Below are positions 10,110 through 21,801 of a stretch of 64,000 nt of DNA, in pieces; positions within the stretch are counted from its first letter, which is position 1; each line of letters starts with the position of its first letter. Under the pieces are notes generated by a model, which was not told the DNA's origin, did not search any database, and saw only the letters and a program-made list of their open reading frames with translations. The stretch is taken from contig NC_134036.1 of assembly GCF_964204645.1 (NCBI RefSeq), positions 2,717,501-2,781,500 on the forward strand, written 5' to 3'. Origin of the DNA: Tubulanus polymorphus. Its lineage: Eukaryota > Nemertea > Palaeonemertea > Tubulaniformes > Tubulanidae. The translations under genes and the position numbers were made by a program.

Positions 10110-13100
10110 GCTGCTAAGTGTCCTTGTCGTCGTTTTATCATTGCCGCTTTTTCTGGCCATTATGAAAATTGTTACGATATATTTCTAAAGGATTCACTAC
10201 CGCCTCTGCTGATTGGTAAAAATGGTGTTGCTTGTCTTTGCCCGCCTTACGCCCCCTCCCTGCCTCCCTCAGCCCTCCATCTTTGCCCCCTCTCGGTGTC
10301 TTTTCTCCCTACCCTCTCCATGGCCGTAGGAACAGGGGGCCCAATATTTGGCCTTCCAAAAGCAATCCTTCAAATCGTGACATAATTGTCTGATAAAAGT
10401 TATGAAGCTCCTTTAGCCCTCGGAAAACGGGTTTCCCCTATTTGTGCTCCCCATCCTCAACACGTTCCCCAAGACTTTCCCTCTCACTCTGCATCCCTCT
10501 CCTTCCATCTCCCTCTACTTCTCTCCATCGCTCTTCCTTTCTCTCCTCCTCCTTCCCCCTCCCTCTCTTGTATTCCTCTTCACCCTTATCTAGAGTATGC
10601 GGTATGTACATGTACATTTCTTTCTCCTCGTAATCCATTATACACAATATAAACGATGTGCAAATCATGAATATCAATGCAATTTCATTTTCAATATGAT
10701 CACTATTATAAGGATCAAGTATTAGCAAGTAGTATATATGTACCGGGCCTTATGCACATATATAGACCAGTAGTTTCGTCCTTATCCGTCCTCGCTTGCC
10801 AGGATTTGAAAGCCTCCTGCCGAAGCTCATGCCAACACAAAACCTTCATTGGTCTATTATTACATTACCCCAGAACATTATTGTAACGGGTTTTACGGCA
10901 TCAAAAATTGTTAAGTGCATACAATAATAGCTATCATTGTTAAAACAGATTGAGAATTACACCTAGATTTGAAACTGCATTTACACGCTCATGACGCCCA
11001 GGCAATTGCTATTGTGTCAGTCAAGTATAAAACTGTACCTAAAATGCGTGGATATTGTTTTAGAATATATACATATTACCTTTGAATCTCGTAATCATTG
11101 ATGTTGTGAAGACTATATAGTGAATTCCAGCAGCTTAGTATATCTTACAATATCTCTAGTTTATATCATATTTGTCAAGATTTTTTTTACGTACAGTGAT
11201 TTCTGTTCTGCCGAAACAGCAATCGATAAAGATTTGGATTATGTTTAGTTTCATCGTTGATATGAAAAAAAAAGGTTTGCGCAAATTACCTACAGTAATT
11301 TCTGGCAGACGCCGAAACTGCAATCGATGAATATTTGAGTTGTGGTCATTTTTTATGATCGATATCAGAAGATTTTCGAACACTCAGCGGAGTTTGCGAC
11401 CCCCTAACCTCCTAACCCCTCACCCGCCCCTCGGATCCACTCCTGCTATAGGGGTAAATCTTCAACGTGGGTGACAACCTCCGCAGAAACAATCGGAAAT
11501 CACGTTTGTTATCGACAAATTTCAAAATGTTCCCAGGGAGATTATTTTGTTCCATATCTATTAAACTCAGCCTTGTTATTGTCACGTTGTTCTGAACTAT
11601 ATATACATTTACAATTACTTTGCTTCTGTTGAATAAAATTAAATGCTTGTTAAAAAAAAAATTGTTTAATTTTTAATTGCTTATCGAGAAAGTCGCGCGT
11701 TAATTGGTGATACAAGTGGAGATGAGATAGGAGAGGCGGACATGAGAGGGTGAGGAGGACACGGGAGGGTGTGGAGGGAGACGGAGAGAGAATGAAAGGA
11801 GAGATGGCATAGAAACTCTATGGAAGGTTGCATTATGAAAGGGTGCCTCAGAACTTAAAGATAGGCAGCATCAGAAGTTAAAGATAGGGTTTAAGAACGT
11901 ACAGTTAAGGGTGCATCAGAAGTTAAAGATATGGCTTTTAAACAGATAAGGGTGCATCATTTGCATCATCCGTCTCAACTTAGTGCTCCCTTCATTGTCA
12001 TTGTTATTTTGTTTTTAAAAATTCTTTCCTTTCATGTTGTTTATCTTTTAGTATTTTAACTACATTGGCAATCTCGTCCTTTGTATCTGATCTTGTATTT
12101 TGTTTGTTCGTGACTCCTTTTTTACATGTTCATTGACAATCTCTGTACAGATTTTATGATGAATAAGTTGAGTTCAAAACTCGAAAGACAGGACGTTAGA
12201 ATTTAAATGGTGCATTAGCACTTAGAGAGAGAGAGGGCGTTAGAACTTTACGAAAGGGCGTTTAACAAACATATCATAATCACCTTTTCCATCGATTGTA
12301 ATCAAATTCGAAACATTCAATACTCATTGAATAAAGAGTTAGTTTTTGCAGATGCTGTCACAATTATATTTAATGAAGCGACCCGAGCACCGTGAACGTT
12401 TGATTGTCGTATCTAAAATCGTTAATGGTTCCCGTTAAATTTGAAACCAGCGCGTTCCAGTTCCACACTCATTAATTGAATCTAAATTCATAACAACCTC
12501 ATCGACGCTCGATACGAAAGGACCTTTCGAGTTATTTTTTCTGTCTCGCTCAATTTAGTCTTGTTGAAATAATCGTTAATTGGTTACGGTGAATTTTAAT
12601 TTATTCATTATTTTCTAACTTCACACCCAGGAGCGTCGCTAGGTCTATTAAAGCGTGTCAGAATTAATATAAGCGGAACTATATGCCATACTTTGCACCG
12701 TATCCGCCGAGACCCGCAGGCAAACGAGAGTTTCTGAATTCTTGAAATTACTTGGTCGTTCAAGGATAAGGGATTTACTGTTGAAATTGGAAACCCAAGG
12801 GAGGGCGGGGGGGGGGCGTTTTCCGGAACTTTAAAGGCAAAAGATTTATTTCCGTAATGTGAAAAACAAAATCAAAATTTGGAGTTTGAATTCAAAAAGG
12901 GGAGTCGTGCACACCCCCGACACCGTCCGGCTTCCGTCCTATTTACAAGAACGACAACAAAACGTTTAGAAAAAAAGCTGTTACAAGGACAAACTGAAAA
13001 AATAGAACAGATATCGCGAAAAACGTCGATGAAATGCACAACTAACGCTAATAAGGTCATTCATAATGACGTTTATCGGGAATATCTGATTTGTCAAGGA

Positions 13101-13400
13101 CAATTATTATGAAAATCATTTTCCCCTTTCGTAGTGTATTCGATTTTTCAAAAGGTATTTCTGTGTAAATCATTGATTGCTGATAATGTTGTGTTCAATA
13201 GGGAATTTTTTTCTCTTTCCTTTGAATTCCTCGCGGCTTTCATCGAAGACAACATCATTTATATGCCGCACAATAGATAGGAAACAGAGTAATAAAAGTT
13301 TCTTTGAGTTTATTCAATATTTCGACTTGAACTTCGATCTCTATCTTCCCTCATTGGGAAGGCAAGGGTCCGGACCCCCTAGACCACACCCTAAACCAAC
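10110..13400. other. Intergenic, no gene seen
   Basis: Contains a strongly pyrimidine-rich plus strand at about 10230-10640 (CT-rich, with TCTCC and CCCTC runs). A short repeat around TCAGAAGTTAAAGATA lies at about 11845-11950, and a G-run at about 12806-12816. No coding exon was supported. Confidence 0.55.
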
Positions 13401-13409
13401 CATCGCTGA

Positions 13410-13518
13410 GGCCGGTTTTATGGATCGGTATTACCTTTAACCCAGGGGATAACTTAATTAAAAACAAATTGAGTTAACCCACGGGTTAAAGGTAATACCA
13501 GTCTATAAATCCGGCCCC
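13410..13518. mobile_element. Small foldback MITE
   Basis: About 110 bp. The left arm, starting GGCCGGTTTTATGGATCGG, pairs with the reverse complement of the right end, GGGGCCGGATTTATAGACTG. Both continue into GGTATTACCTTTAACCC. Almost the whole element is palindromic, typical of a non-autonomous DNA element. Confidence 0.75.
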
Positions 13519-13631
13519 TGGGCTGGTAATTTTGAATTTTGCCCGTTAAACAACTGCCAACTGTTCCTAATTTTCACTATTTGTTTTTACATCTTATAAC
13601 AAGAAATACTGATTTGATGTTTGATATGTAC

Positions 13632-14280
13632 AGAAATATGTGAAAGATGTTACTGAGGGTCTTACCATTGATTACAGATATGATTTCATCCTCCCCTGGC
13701 AGGGATTCGAACCTGATGGCATCGAGTTTGCAACGGTACGAAACCCTGCCACACTAGACCGAGTGCGCAGCTTAGATGGTAGCATTATTAGCCAATCAGA
13801 TATCCTGTTTTATTTTAGCCCGGGTTTTCCCATTTATAATTCTTCCGTGAAATTTACCTCAGCGATTATACAACGAGCAATCTGATTGGTGCCGCAGGTT
13901 TTCGTGCGGCAAAGCTGCGCATGTACCTGCGCACCCGGTCTACTGTGGCAGGGGTTCGTGTCGTCGCCGCGTGTAGCGATGCCATCAGGTTCGAATCCCT
14001 GCCGAGGGAGGATGATATGATTCCAAGGGTCTTACTGTTGATTACTGATAAATTTGAACAGAAATATGAAAGATGTTACTGAGGGTCTTACTGTTGATTA
14101 CTGATTAATTTGAACCTAAATATGAAAGATGTTACTCAGGGCCTTACTGTTGGTAACTGATTAATTTGAACAGAAATATGAAAGAAGTTACTGAGGGTCT
14201 TACTGTTGATTACTGATTAATTTGAACAGAAATATGAAAGATGTTACTGACAGTCTAAATGTTGATAACTGGGATTAATT
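13632..14280. repeat. Tandem repeat of about 57 bp, interrupted by a foldback insertion
   Basis: Units contain GAAAGATGTTACTGAGGGTC, then TTACTGTTGATTACTGAT and TTTGAACAGAAATAT. One unit lies left of 13678 and about four lie right of 14022. The interruption at 13686-14014 is annotated separately. Confidence 0.88.
13686..14014. mobile_element. Foldback element with tRNA-like arms and 8-bp target duplication
   Basis: It is flanked on both sides by ATATGATT (13678-13685 and 14015-14022). Arms of about 95 bp are inverted copies. The left arm starts TCATCCTCCCCTGGCAGGGA, and the right arm, reverse-complemented, starts CATCCTCCCTCGGCAGGGA. Both hold GGTTCGAATCCCTGCC in opposite orientations, which matches a tRNA T-arm/B-box. 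It may be a transposon that captured tRNA-like sequence, or two SINEs placed head to head; the clean duplication favours a single insertion. Confidence 0.75.
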
Positions 14281-14284
14281 CTAA

Positions 14285-14855
14285 CATTTTCTTTTATCTT
14301 TCGATGAAAGATGCCTGAAAAAATTTCACTTGTGATTGTCTTCAGAAATTTACAACTGAAGTTCATTAGTTTTTTGAAGGTAATTTCTTGTGCAATTAGT
14401 GACGCTACTGTTGCTGCTGCTGCTGCTGCGGTTGCTGATGCTGCTGTATTAAGTTGCAAGTCGTAATAGCGACATAAGTTTCAACAATCAACGACCGTTT
14501 TTTCATTTTGAATTATTTATGTCCACTCTCACTCTTGAGAAACAGCCGATTGTCCAATAGTGATTTTGAGGTTTAGTCGATATTCGGAGCTCTCCTATTT
14601 TTTTTCAACGGCGCACGGGTAAAATCGACCCGGGTGGGAGTTATTTGCAATTCTCGACAGGCGGGTCGATAACGGGGGGAATATGTTTACCCGAGAGCAA
14701 ATTATTTAACAACAATTTAGGCGCTGTTTCTGTCGAATTATTGACAGCTCGAAAACAGTAGTTAACGAGAAAATTGAGAATTGAAAAATCTGAAATAATC
14801 GTTTCGAGCGGTTTGTGCTGCACGGTATAAACGTTATTTAATATTTAGTATTCGT
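14285..14855. other. Intergenic, no gene seen
   Basis: Contains a short GCT/CTG-rich stretch at about 14407-14452. No supported gene. Confidence 0.55.
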
Positions 14856-14859
14856 GCGC

Positions 14860-15690
14860 TATGGGATAGACTTTGCGCTGTGTGGGACAGATATACTCGT
14901 GCGCTATGGGGGGATAGACTTTGTGCTGTGTGGGACAGATAGACTTTGTGCTGTGTGGGACAGATAGACTTTGTGCTGTGTGGGACATACAGACTTTGCG
15001 CTGTGTGGGACAGATAGACTTTGTGCTGTGTGGGACAGATAGACTTTGCGCTGTGTGGGACAGATAGACTTTGTGCTGTGTGGGACAGATAGACTTTGTG
15101 CTGTGTGGGACAGATAGACTTTGTGCTGTGTGGGACAGATAGACTTTGTGCTGTGTGGGACAGATAGACTTTGTGCTGTGTGGGACAGATAGACTTTGTG
15201 CTGTGTGGGACAGATATACTTTGCGCTGTGTGGGACAGATAGACTTTGTGCTGTGTGGGACAGATATACTTTGTGCTGTGTGGGACAGATATACTTTGTG
15301 CTGTGTGGGACATATAGACTTTGTGCTGTGTGGGACAGATATACTTTGTGCTGTGTGGGACAGATATACTTTGTGCTGTGTGGGACATATAGACTTTGTG
15401 CTGTGTGGGACAGATAGACTTTGTGCTGTGTGGGACATATAGACTTTGTGCTGTGTGGGACAGATAGACTTTGTGCTGTGTGGGACAGATAGACTTTGTG
15501 CTGTGTGGGACAGATAGACTTTGTGCTGTGTGGGACATATAGACTTTGTGCTGTGTGGGACAGATAGACTTTACGCTGTGTGGGACAGATAGACTTTGCG
15601 CTGTGTGGGACAGATATACTTTGTGCTGTGTGGGACATATAGACTTTGTGCTGTGTGGGACAGATATACTTGTGCGGTATGGGATAGACT
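14860..15690. repeat. 25-bp minisatellite, about 33 copies
   Basis: The unit is GACTTTGTGCTGTGTGGGAC plus ATA-type spacers (CAGATA, CATATA), about 25 bp in all. Variation is mostly single bases. The unit has no stop in any minus-strand frame. Because 25 is not a multiple of three, the frames cycle, giving open frames up to 308 residues of a repeated SHTAQSLSVP-like peptide. No start context, splice site or composition suggests a real protein. Confidence 0.96.
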
Positions 15691-15764
15691 TAGTGGAATG
15701 GGACGAACAATACAGACTAGACTTGACCGTGGAACTAGAGCCAGTGTCGAATGAGATCACACTT

Positions 15765-16048
15765 GAACTGGGTCCAGAGTCAAATCAAACCCACACAACA
15801 CTGCCCCGTGGAGTCCAGAGACAAATTTAACCCGCACAACTGCACAAATAGACCCAAAGATGAATTAAACCCACACAACTGTGGATCTGGAAATAGACAC
15901 AAATTAAACCCACACAACTGTAGAACTGGATCCAGAGTCAAATTAAACCCCCACAATTGTAGAACTGGATCCAGAGTCAAATTAAACCCACACAATTGTA
16001 GAACTAGGCCCAGAGTCAAATTAAACCCACGAAACTATAGAACTGTTC
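15765..16048. repeat. Second array of the CCCACACAACTGTGG minisatellite
   Basis: About seven diverged units with AACCCACACAACTGT and CTGGATCCAGAGTCAAATTA. They are in the same orientation as the 5.4-kb array and directly abut the 25-bp minisatellite. Confidence 0.92.
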
Positions 16049-16429
16049 GTTCGAAATTACACATTTACCACCACGATTCAAGACGTCTTCGAAACGAATG
16101 AAAACAAACATTCGCGTCTCGTAAAGAGAAGATTTCCGGACTTTAGTCCGTAATGCAAATTTCAGTCGTAAATCAGTTTGAAAGTCAACGAAACGAAATG
16201 TTTGCCAACAGCTTGTATTTCTTTTAACGTGCGATTCACTCGGGTAGTTTTCCTGGTAAGTGGTGCGGCATACGCGAATCAATCGATATATCATATCGTA
16301 CCGTTCGCAAACCATTGAGCTGAAAAAATGACGATAAGTCGTGGTTCTTGTCGTCGTCCGGGGGTTTGTGGTATAGAGTTTCATCGGGTTCTGATAGAAA
16401 GGACAGAGCTGAACGTTTGACACTCATCG

Positions 16430-16800
16430 CACCTATAGCGGGAGAGCAGCGAATAAAACAGTCAAAATAGGTTCTCGGTGAGCCCCCTCTCCTCACAGCT
16501 GTAGCGGGAGAGCAGCGACTAGAACTGAGACAATAGGTTCTCGGTGAGCCCCCTCTCCTCACAGCTGTAGCGGGAGAGCGTAGAACAGTCAAAATAGGTT
16601 CTCGGTGAACCCCCTCTCCTCACAGCTGTTGTGGGGAACAGCGAGTAGAATCGTCAAAATAAGTTCTCGGTTAACCTTCCCTGGCGGCTACGCCGGGAAA
16701 GCAGAACGGACACAGAACCCCTTCTCACAGCTGTAGCAGGGGAACAGAGGTTCTTGGTGGACTCTCTCCCGTGGTAAACAGTAACTTCAGTTCCCGATGA
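16430..16800. repeat. Tandem repeat of about 66 bp
   Basis: Units contain CAGCTGTAGCGGGAGAGCAG and TAGGTTCTCGGTGAGCCCCC, starting near 16436, 16502 and 16568, then decaying to about 16800. No coding signal is attached. Confidence 0.9.
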
Positions 16801-16809
16801 ACCCCTCGC

Positions 16810-19190
16810 TCCAAAGCAGTGCTCGCGGGAGAGGTATATGCGACTGAAACTAAGTTACTAATGAAATTAAAGTAATAAAGTAAGTAGGTGATCGCAATGA
16901 GATCTCGACTCTCCTATTACAACTTTCACTGATTGATATTGGAATTTTCAACGCCCTAATTTTCTATTGTCACATATTTCCGCCCAGTCCGCGGATAGGG
17001 AGGATTTACATTGCTAATCTCGAATTGCACCACGTAAACATCAGAAATCGTAATTGCATTTTAATTGGTTGCCTCCAAGCAAGATGTCGTGTCTTCTCAA
17101 TTCAACGTTTGTTCTCAATTTCATGCTTTCATATAAAATAATTTGAAATTTAGATTGAAAAGGGGATTTATTTAGGCAGACGAAGTGCACCGCTTCAACT
17201 GCTTGGTGTCATAGAGGGAATCATGGAGGCGACCATCTCATTTGGTTAAGATTGCCATTGCCTTTCGACGATGTCATAGGGGGTTTCAGGAAGCATCCAT
17301 CCTGTCTGAGGACGTGCCCAACGCTTCATCAACCTGATGAAGCCGTATGGGATTTTACGGGAGCAGCCCTTTTTCCAGAAGCTTTGTTCATCATCAAAGC
17401 ATCAAACTAAAAAGTAAGGCTAGAAATAATTGATACCTCGTTTCTCGTTTCTGCTGTGCCTAAAAGTTAATGACCCAGCCGGCCGCCTATCTACCCTGTA
17501 CATTACTTCTTTTTTGTTAAAAATCATGATCAAACTTACCATAACAGACCGGGCACCCAGCAAGCCAATAGAAATGAACTGATTACAAATTTATTTGCAG
17601 TTTACAAAAGGTGACCCGATTAGGAGAAATAAGGTATCATTTCATTTCAGCTGTTCAAGAGGAACTGTTGACAAGCATCGAAAATGGAAATGCAAAATGT
17701 CATCTCCAAATCAAACAGATTAATAACATTCATCCCCAGCAGTTCGTGTTTCTAATTCTAATTCTATTTAGCTAATTAAAACGGGTGTGCGTTGTTCTGC
17801 CTTCTCTTTGACAGGTCTTCATCGTCTTCCACGTCGCGATTGCTCTATTTAAAGAGGTGCGATCGCCACCGTTTTCAGTTCTTAAAAGGATTCATCCACT
17901 CGATTCTGTTAATCCTTATAGACAACTTCAACGCTCCAATCTATGCGAGTTTCTTATCAACTTTATTAAATCATTGCTTGAATCGTTTTAAAAACATTCA
18001 TCAACAAATCGTCAACGATTACAAGTTTTGAGGGAAGTCTTACAGCGTTGAAGTTAAGAAAATCTTGGCTTCAAATCTTTTCGTTTTAATTGCTTCAAAC
18101 AGACATTCTCGTTCCGCCATCCGTTTAACAGACCTTTTAGTCATTTTCGGTTGATTGCAACTTGGCGCCTATAAACACGTCCCCGAAACTCTAGGATTTT
18201 GTGTCGGTCGATCGGGAGAACTTTGCTGCAGATATTTTGCGTGGACATTCGGCGAAACTTTTGGAGTTTGTGACTTTTACTTTGTGCTAAGAGTCCAATT
18301 CTTTTGCGTAGAAATAAGTTTGAAATTCAGTGGTGGATTCTGAAAACAGGAATATATGTATCCTAGAGTTTGTAACTTTTGATTTGGATTTTGGAAACAT
18401 CACCTTCTTACCGTCCTGTAGTAGTACGTTTTCAACAACTTCTTCGTTCAGTGAGTAGTATTAAAGAAAAGTTTAATCAACATCATCAAGATCTTTGGGC
18501 CTATTGGATATCGGGAAGTGTTTGAATCAAAGAACTCGGAGTTGATGAAATTTTCTGCGTTACTCAGAAATATCGCGGAGGATTTAGAGGATTGCGCTGA
18601 GACATTTGCAGAAAACAAATCAAACAACACTTTCGAAGAACTAAGACGGAGAAAGTTCCCAATTACGTCAAAAAAGTTCTGAACTGATAGCGTTCAAGAC
18701 GAGCGTCTTTCCGAAGAAGGTTAGTTTCATGTTGGTTTTAGTCTAACGTATAAAATAAATGATATCATCCAGCATTCATTATTCTTCAATATTGGATATA
18801 TCACATGGGTTTAGCCAATGAATTTCAAGAGCTCTGCCGTCAGGTGAAATTTTATTTTTCGGCCAGAAATAGTTTGAGTTGGTTAAAGCAGTTGCTATCG
18901 AAAATGGTGAACATTTCAGCTTCGTTGTTACCTGGTGCAAAACGCCAAACAAAACGGTTTTCCCGATTTTACAAGACGGATTTAGCTTAAGACAACACTA
19001 TGAGATTCGAAATCGTTTTCCATTTTCGCGATATGCCACGACTTCGCTCGTGCAAATAATATCGGACCATGAAATTGGCAATAGCTGTCTCAAATAATGA
19101 AAGAATTGCGAAGAACGGATATTTGCCTTGCCGTCGACTTTTCTCTTGGCAGGTCGATCCGGGATTGTTATTATTTCTTTTTCTCCACTT
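16810..19190. other. Intergenic or 5' region of the GPCR at 19.2 kb
   Basis: Holds copies of the GTCATAGGG dispersed repeat at about 17205-17390. The rest is AT-rich, with several short frames but no convincing exon. A 5' UTR exon of the downstream receptor is expected somewhere here because of the acceptor at 19196. Confidence 0.5.
17205..17390. repeat. GTCATAGGG-family dispersed repeat
   Basis: Copies near 17208, 17271 and 17340 carry GTCATAGAGGGAATCATGG, GATGTCATAGGGGGTTTC and a decayed TATGGGATTTTACGG form. Each is followed by a CCATC or GCAGCC motif. It matches the array at 0.77-1.14 kb. Confidence 0.6.
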
Positions 19191-19223
19191 TCACAGGGTC
19201 CAGAAGACCAGACGAAAAAAAAA

Positions 19224-20420
19224 ATGACGAACAACACGACGCAGCTTAACGCCAGTTTCCCTGGTAACAGTTCAGCGGACGGCGGCGACTACAGCGACGC
19301 CTACCCTCCGTTGAGCGAACTGGATAAATTCTACTTGAACATATCCGATTACTTGTCCATCTACGGCAACCTGAGTCTAGCCGCTATCGGAATCCCCGTC
19401 AATCTCTTTACCGTCTACGTCATGTTGAGAAAACTAGCGAGATTGCGCAACGCGACGAGAGCAAATTTCAGCACCATCTTGTACATCATAATCTTGGCCA
19501 TTTCCGACGCGTTGTTGCTCGTATTCGGGGCGCTTGCTTTAGGAATCGGTCGTGTCTACGGCGTTAACGCTTACGATTATAACCTGTACACTTGTCGTAT
19601 CGGCATCTACGGCTTGTACACGACCAGTTCCATATCGATGTGGATGATCTGCGTCATCGCCGTCGAGAGAACGGTCGTCGTTTACCGCCCCCTATCGGTG
19701 GGAAGGTGTTGCGCGACCGTTCAGACGGCCGTGTCGCTGAGCGTCGCTATAATCGTGTTCATACTCGGTTTCTACAGCGTTTCTATTTGGGGGTTCGGAC
19801 TGGGCGAATACGGCTGCACGCCGCTTCCCCAATTCAACTTTTACATCCACAATATCCATGTCTACGTCGACAGTTTCATCTACGCTTACGGCCCGATTAC
19901 AATACTGCTAGTCTGCAACACGGCAATACTAGTACGCATGCGCGTCGCTAGTAAGTTCCGGAAAAGCGCAGGCAAGACGCCCGCTTCCGGGGGACAAAAT
20001 TCGAAAGCCGGCGCCGATGGTAAGCATTCCTCTTTGACGAAAATGTTGACGATAGTCAGCGTAGTGGCATTCCTCCTCATCAGTCCGACCTCTCTCTATC
20101 TGAATTTCACCACTTTCTCCGCCTATGACGTACGTTACATCGTCCCGTTAGACATCCTGCTATCTACCGTCTGCGATCTATTGATCTTTCTCAATTCGAC
20201 CTTGAACTTCTTTCTCTACGTCATCAGCGGAAGCCAGTTCCGCGCCGACATGAAAGAGTCGTTGCCTAGGTGTGTGTGTCTGCTGACCGATCGGAAGGTG
20301 GCACGTCCCAAGAGGGACACCATCTTGCATTGTGCAAATCCAACCGCAGGAGGAGCAGCAGCAGCAGCAGCATCAGCAGCAGCAGCAGCACCCACATCTC
20401 AAAATAGAGTCGATCCGTAG
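19224..20420 (+). CDS. Class A (rhodopsin-like) GPCR, peptide-receptor-like
   Basis: A 398-residue receptor in one coding exon. The acceptor TTTCTCCACTTTCACAG ends at 19196, so the ATG at 19224 is preferred over the open sequence upstream. The N-terminus has five N-glycosylation sites (N4, N9, N15, N39, N49). TM1 carries the conserved Asn (PVN, 58-60). TM2 has AISD with Asp95. Cys124 before TM3 and Cys198 in loop 2 should form the disulfide. The DRY position is ERT (148-150). TM6 is at about 270-295, and TM7 ends in NFFLY (328-332) followed by a SGSQFR helix-8 start. This TM7 style is common in FMRFamide-type and related invertebrate neuropeptide receptors; the ligand is not determined. The C-tail holds a polyalanine run (about 378-389) encoded by a GCA repeat. 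Confidence 0.93.
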   Translation: MTNNTTQLNASFPGNSSADGGDYSDAYPPLSELDKFYLNISDYLSIYGNLSLAAIGIPVNLFTVYVMLRKLARLRNATRANFSTILYIIILAISDALLLVFGALALGIGRVYGVNAYDYNLYTCRIGIYGLYTTSSISMWMICVIAVERTVVVYRPLSVGRCCATVQTAVSLSVAIIVFILGFYSVSIWGFGLGEYGCTPLPQFNFYIHNIHVYVDSFIYAYGPITILLVCNTAILVRMRVASKFRKSAGKTPASGGQNSKAGADGKHSSLTKMLTIVSVVAFLLISPTSLYLNFTTFSAYDVRYIVPLDILLSTVCDLLIFLNSTLNFFLYVISGSQFRADMKESLPRCVCLLTDRKVARPKRDTILHCANPTAGGAAAAAASAAAAAPTSQNRVDP

Positions 20421-20711
20421 TTCTACGTCCTACGTTCTACGTAGTTCTACTTTACAAACAGAAATCAGACTTAAGTTAACAAATCGGTTTCATTCTCCAT
20501 TCCTGGTCCTGTTTGTAATAAAGGTCGCACCTTAGCCCAACGCCTTGTTAGTTTGTAGTCACTCACCGCACCTCGTTGGCGAATATGTTGTGTCACTACC
20601 TGTCCCAAACTTTTGCTTTCATTGCAATCTCGGGCAGGAAAATCTTCGAATCTCGACTGAATTTCGCATTTTCGCGAAGACCTTCACCCGACCCAATAGG
20701 CGGGGATTCCT

Positions 20712-20715
20712 TATA

Positions 20716-20798
<83 letters not shown>

Positions 20799-20799
20799 C
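20712..20799. repeat. (ATT)n microsatellite
   Basis: About 29 ATT units, continuing imperfectly to about 20820. It lies about 300 bp past the GPCR stop codon. Confidence 0.97.
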
Positions 20800-20849
20800 T
20801 ATTGTTATTATTATCTATTTATTTCCTTAAGTAACTTTGTACAACGAGT

Positions 20850-21790
20850 ATCCACTCCATAATCGGACGTTTAAAAGGTATTAAAAGGTATTACATTTAA
20901 TATCATACAAAAAGGTATATTACAAAACGGCTTAAAATACAAAGTTCGCATGAGTTACAAAAGCTTGATATAATTATTCTTGCCTAAAAAGTTCCATATT
21001 CGTTCGATATATTTCCCAAATGAATTACGCAGAATATTTCAAACAAATATTGTAATTCGATATTGTAATATTGTTATTTAATATCGAATGCGCTTTTGAG
21101 ATATCGTCAAATATATCACAACGTAAAATGTAACATACGATATAATCACGTATCAATAATTATCGTTGCTGTGGATAATAAGAGAAATCGAAAATATTGC
21201 ATTGTTGTATCGGGTAAATAAAAATGTTGTACATTCCAAGTCGTAGATTTTATTTTCTGATTTTGAAAATTTTGATTTATAAGTCATTTTCAAAGCCAAC
21301 TTGCGCAGTCATGGCTTACTGAGATTAATGATTCATTAACTATAATTGAACAACGAAATTTTTCGGAGGTCAGTTTGGTAGAGGTTGAAATGTTGAAATG
21401 CAATAAGCAATGTTTCCAATGGTTATACGCGCCTAGGCTCTGGAAATTGCTACTTGTGTCCGTTAATTTGAATAGTTCAATTGCGTATGCGAATGAATTC
21501 TTTATCTTGACAAACCGTTACCTGGACCGATTTTCAGACGTAATACGAATTCTTTGGAGGCGCTCAAACGGTAACCGGACCAACTGATCATATGAATCTA
21601 TCAAATATAACATAAATGAATTCTTTATCTTGTTGAGCCGTTACCCCCAATGTCTAGATTAATCCTTTAAATGCCTAAACGGTAGCTTCAGTCTTTTCAA
21701 TCCGCCTGATCGGCAGTAGTTTGTGGTTCGAACTCTTGTGGTACAAAGATCATCCAAACGGTGTTGTCACTGAAAGTACTTGAACTTCAA
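20850..21790. other. Intergenic, no gene seen
   Basis: AT-rich. It contains a doubled stretch, GAATTCTTTATCTTG near 21496 and 21618, each followed by a CCGTTACC motif, suggesting an old local duplication. No exon was recognised. Confidence 0.55.
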
Positions 21791-21801
21791 AAACCAACAG
21801 G

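Noticed and set aside
14834-15830. 308-, 244- and 197-residue repeat proteins
   Set aside because: Products of a 25-bp minisatellite without stops. No start context, splice sites or domain.
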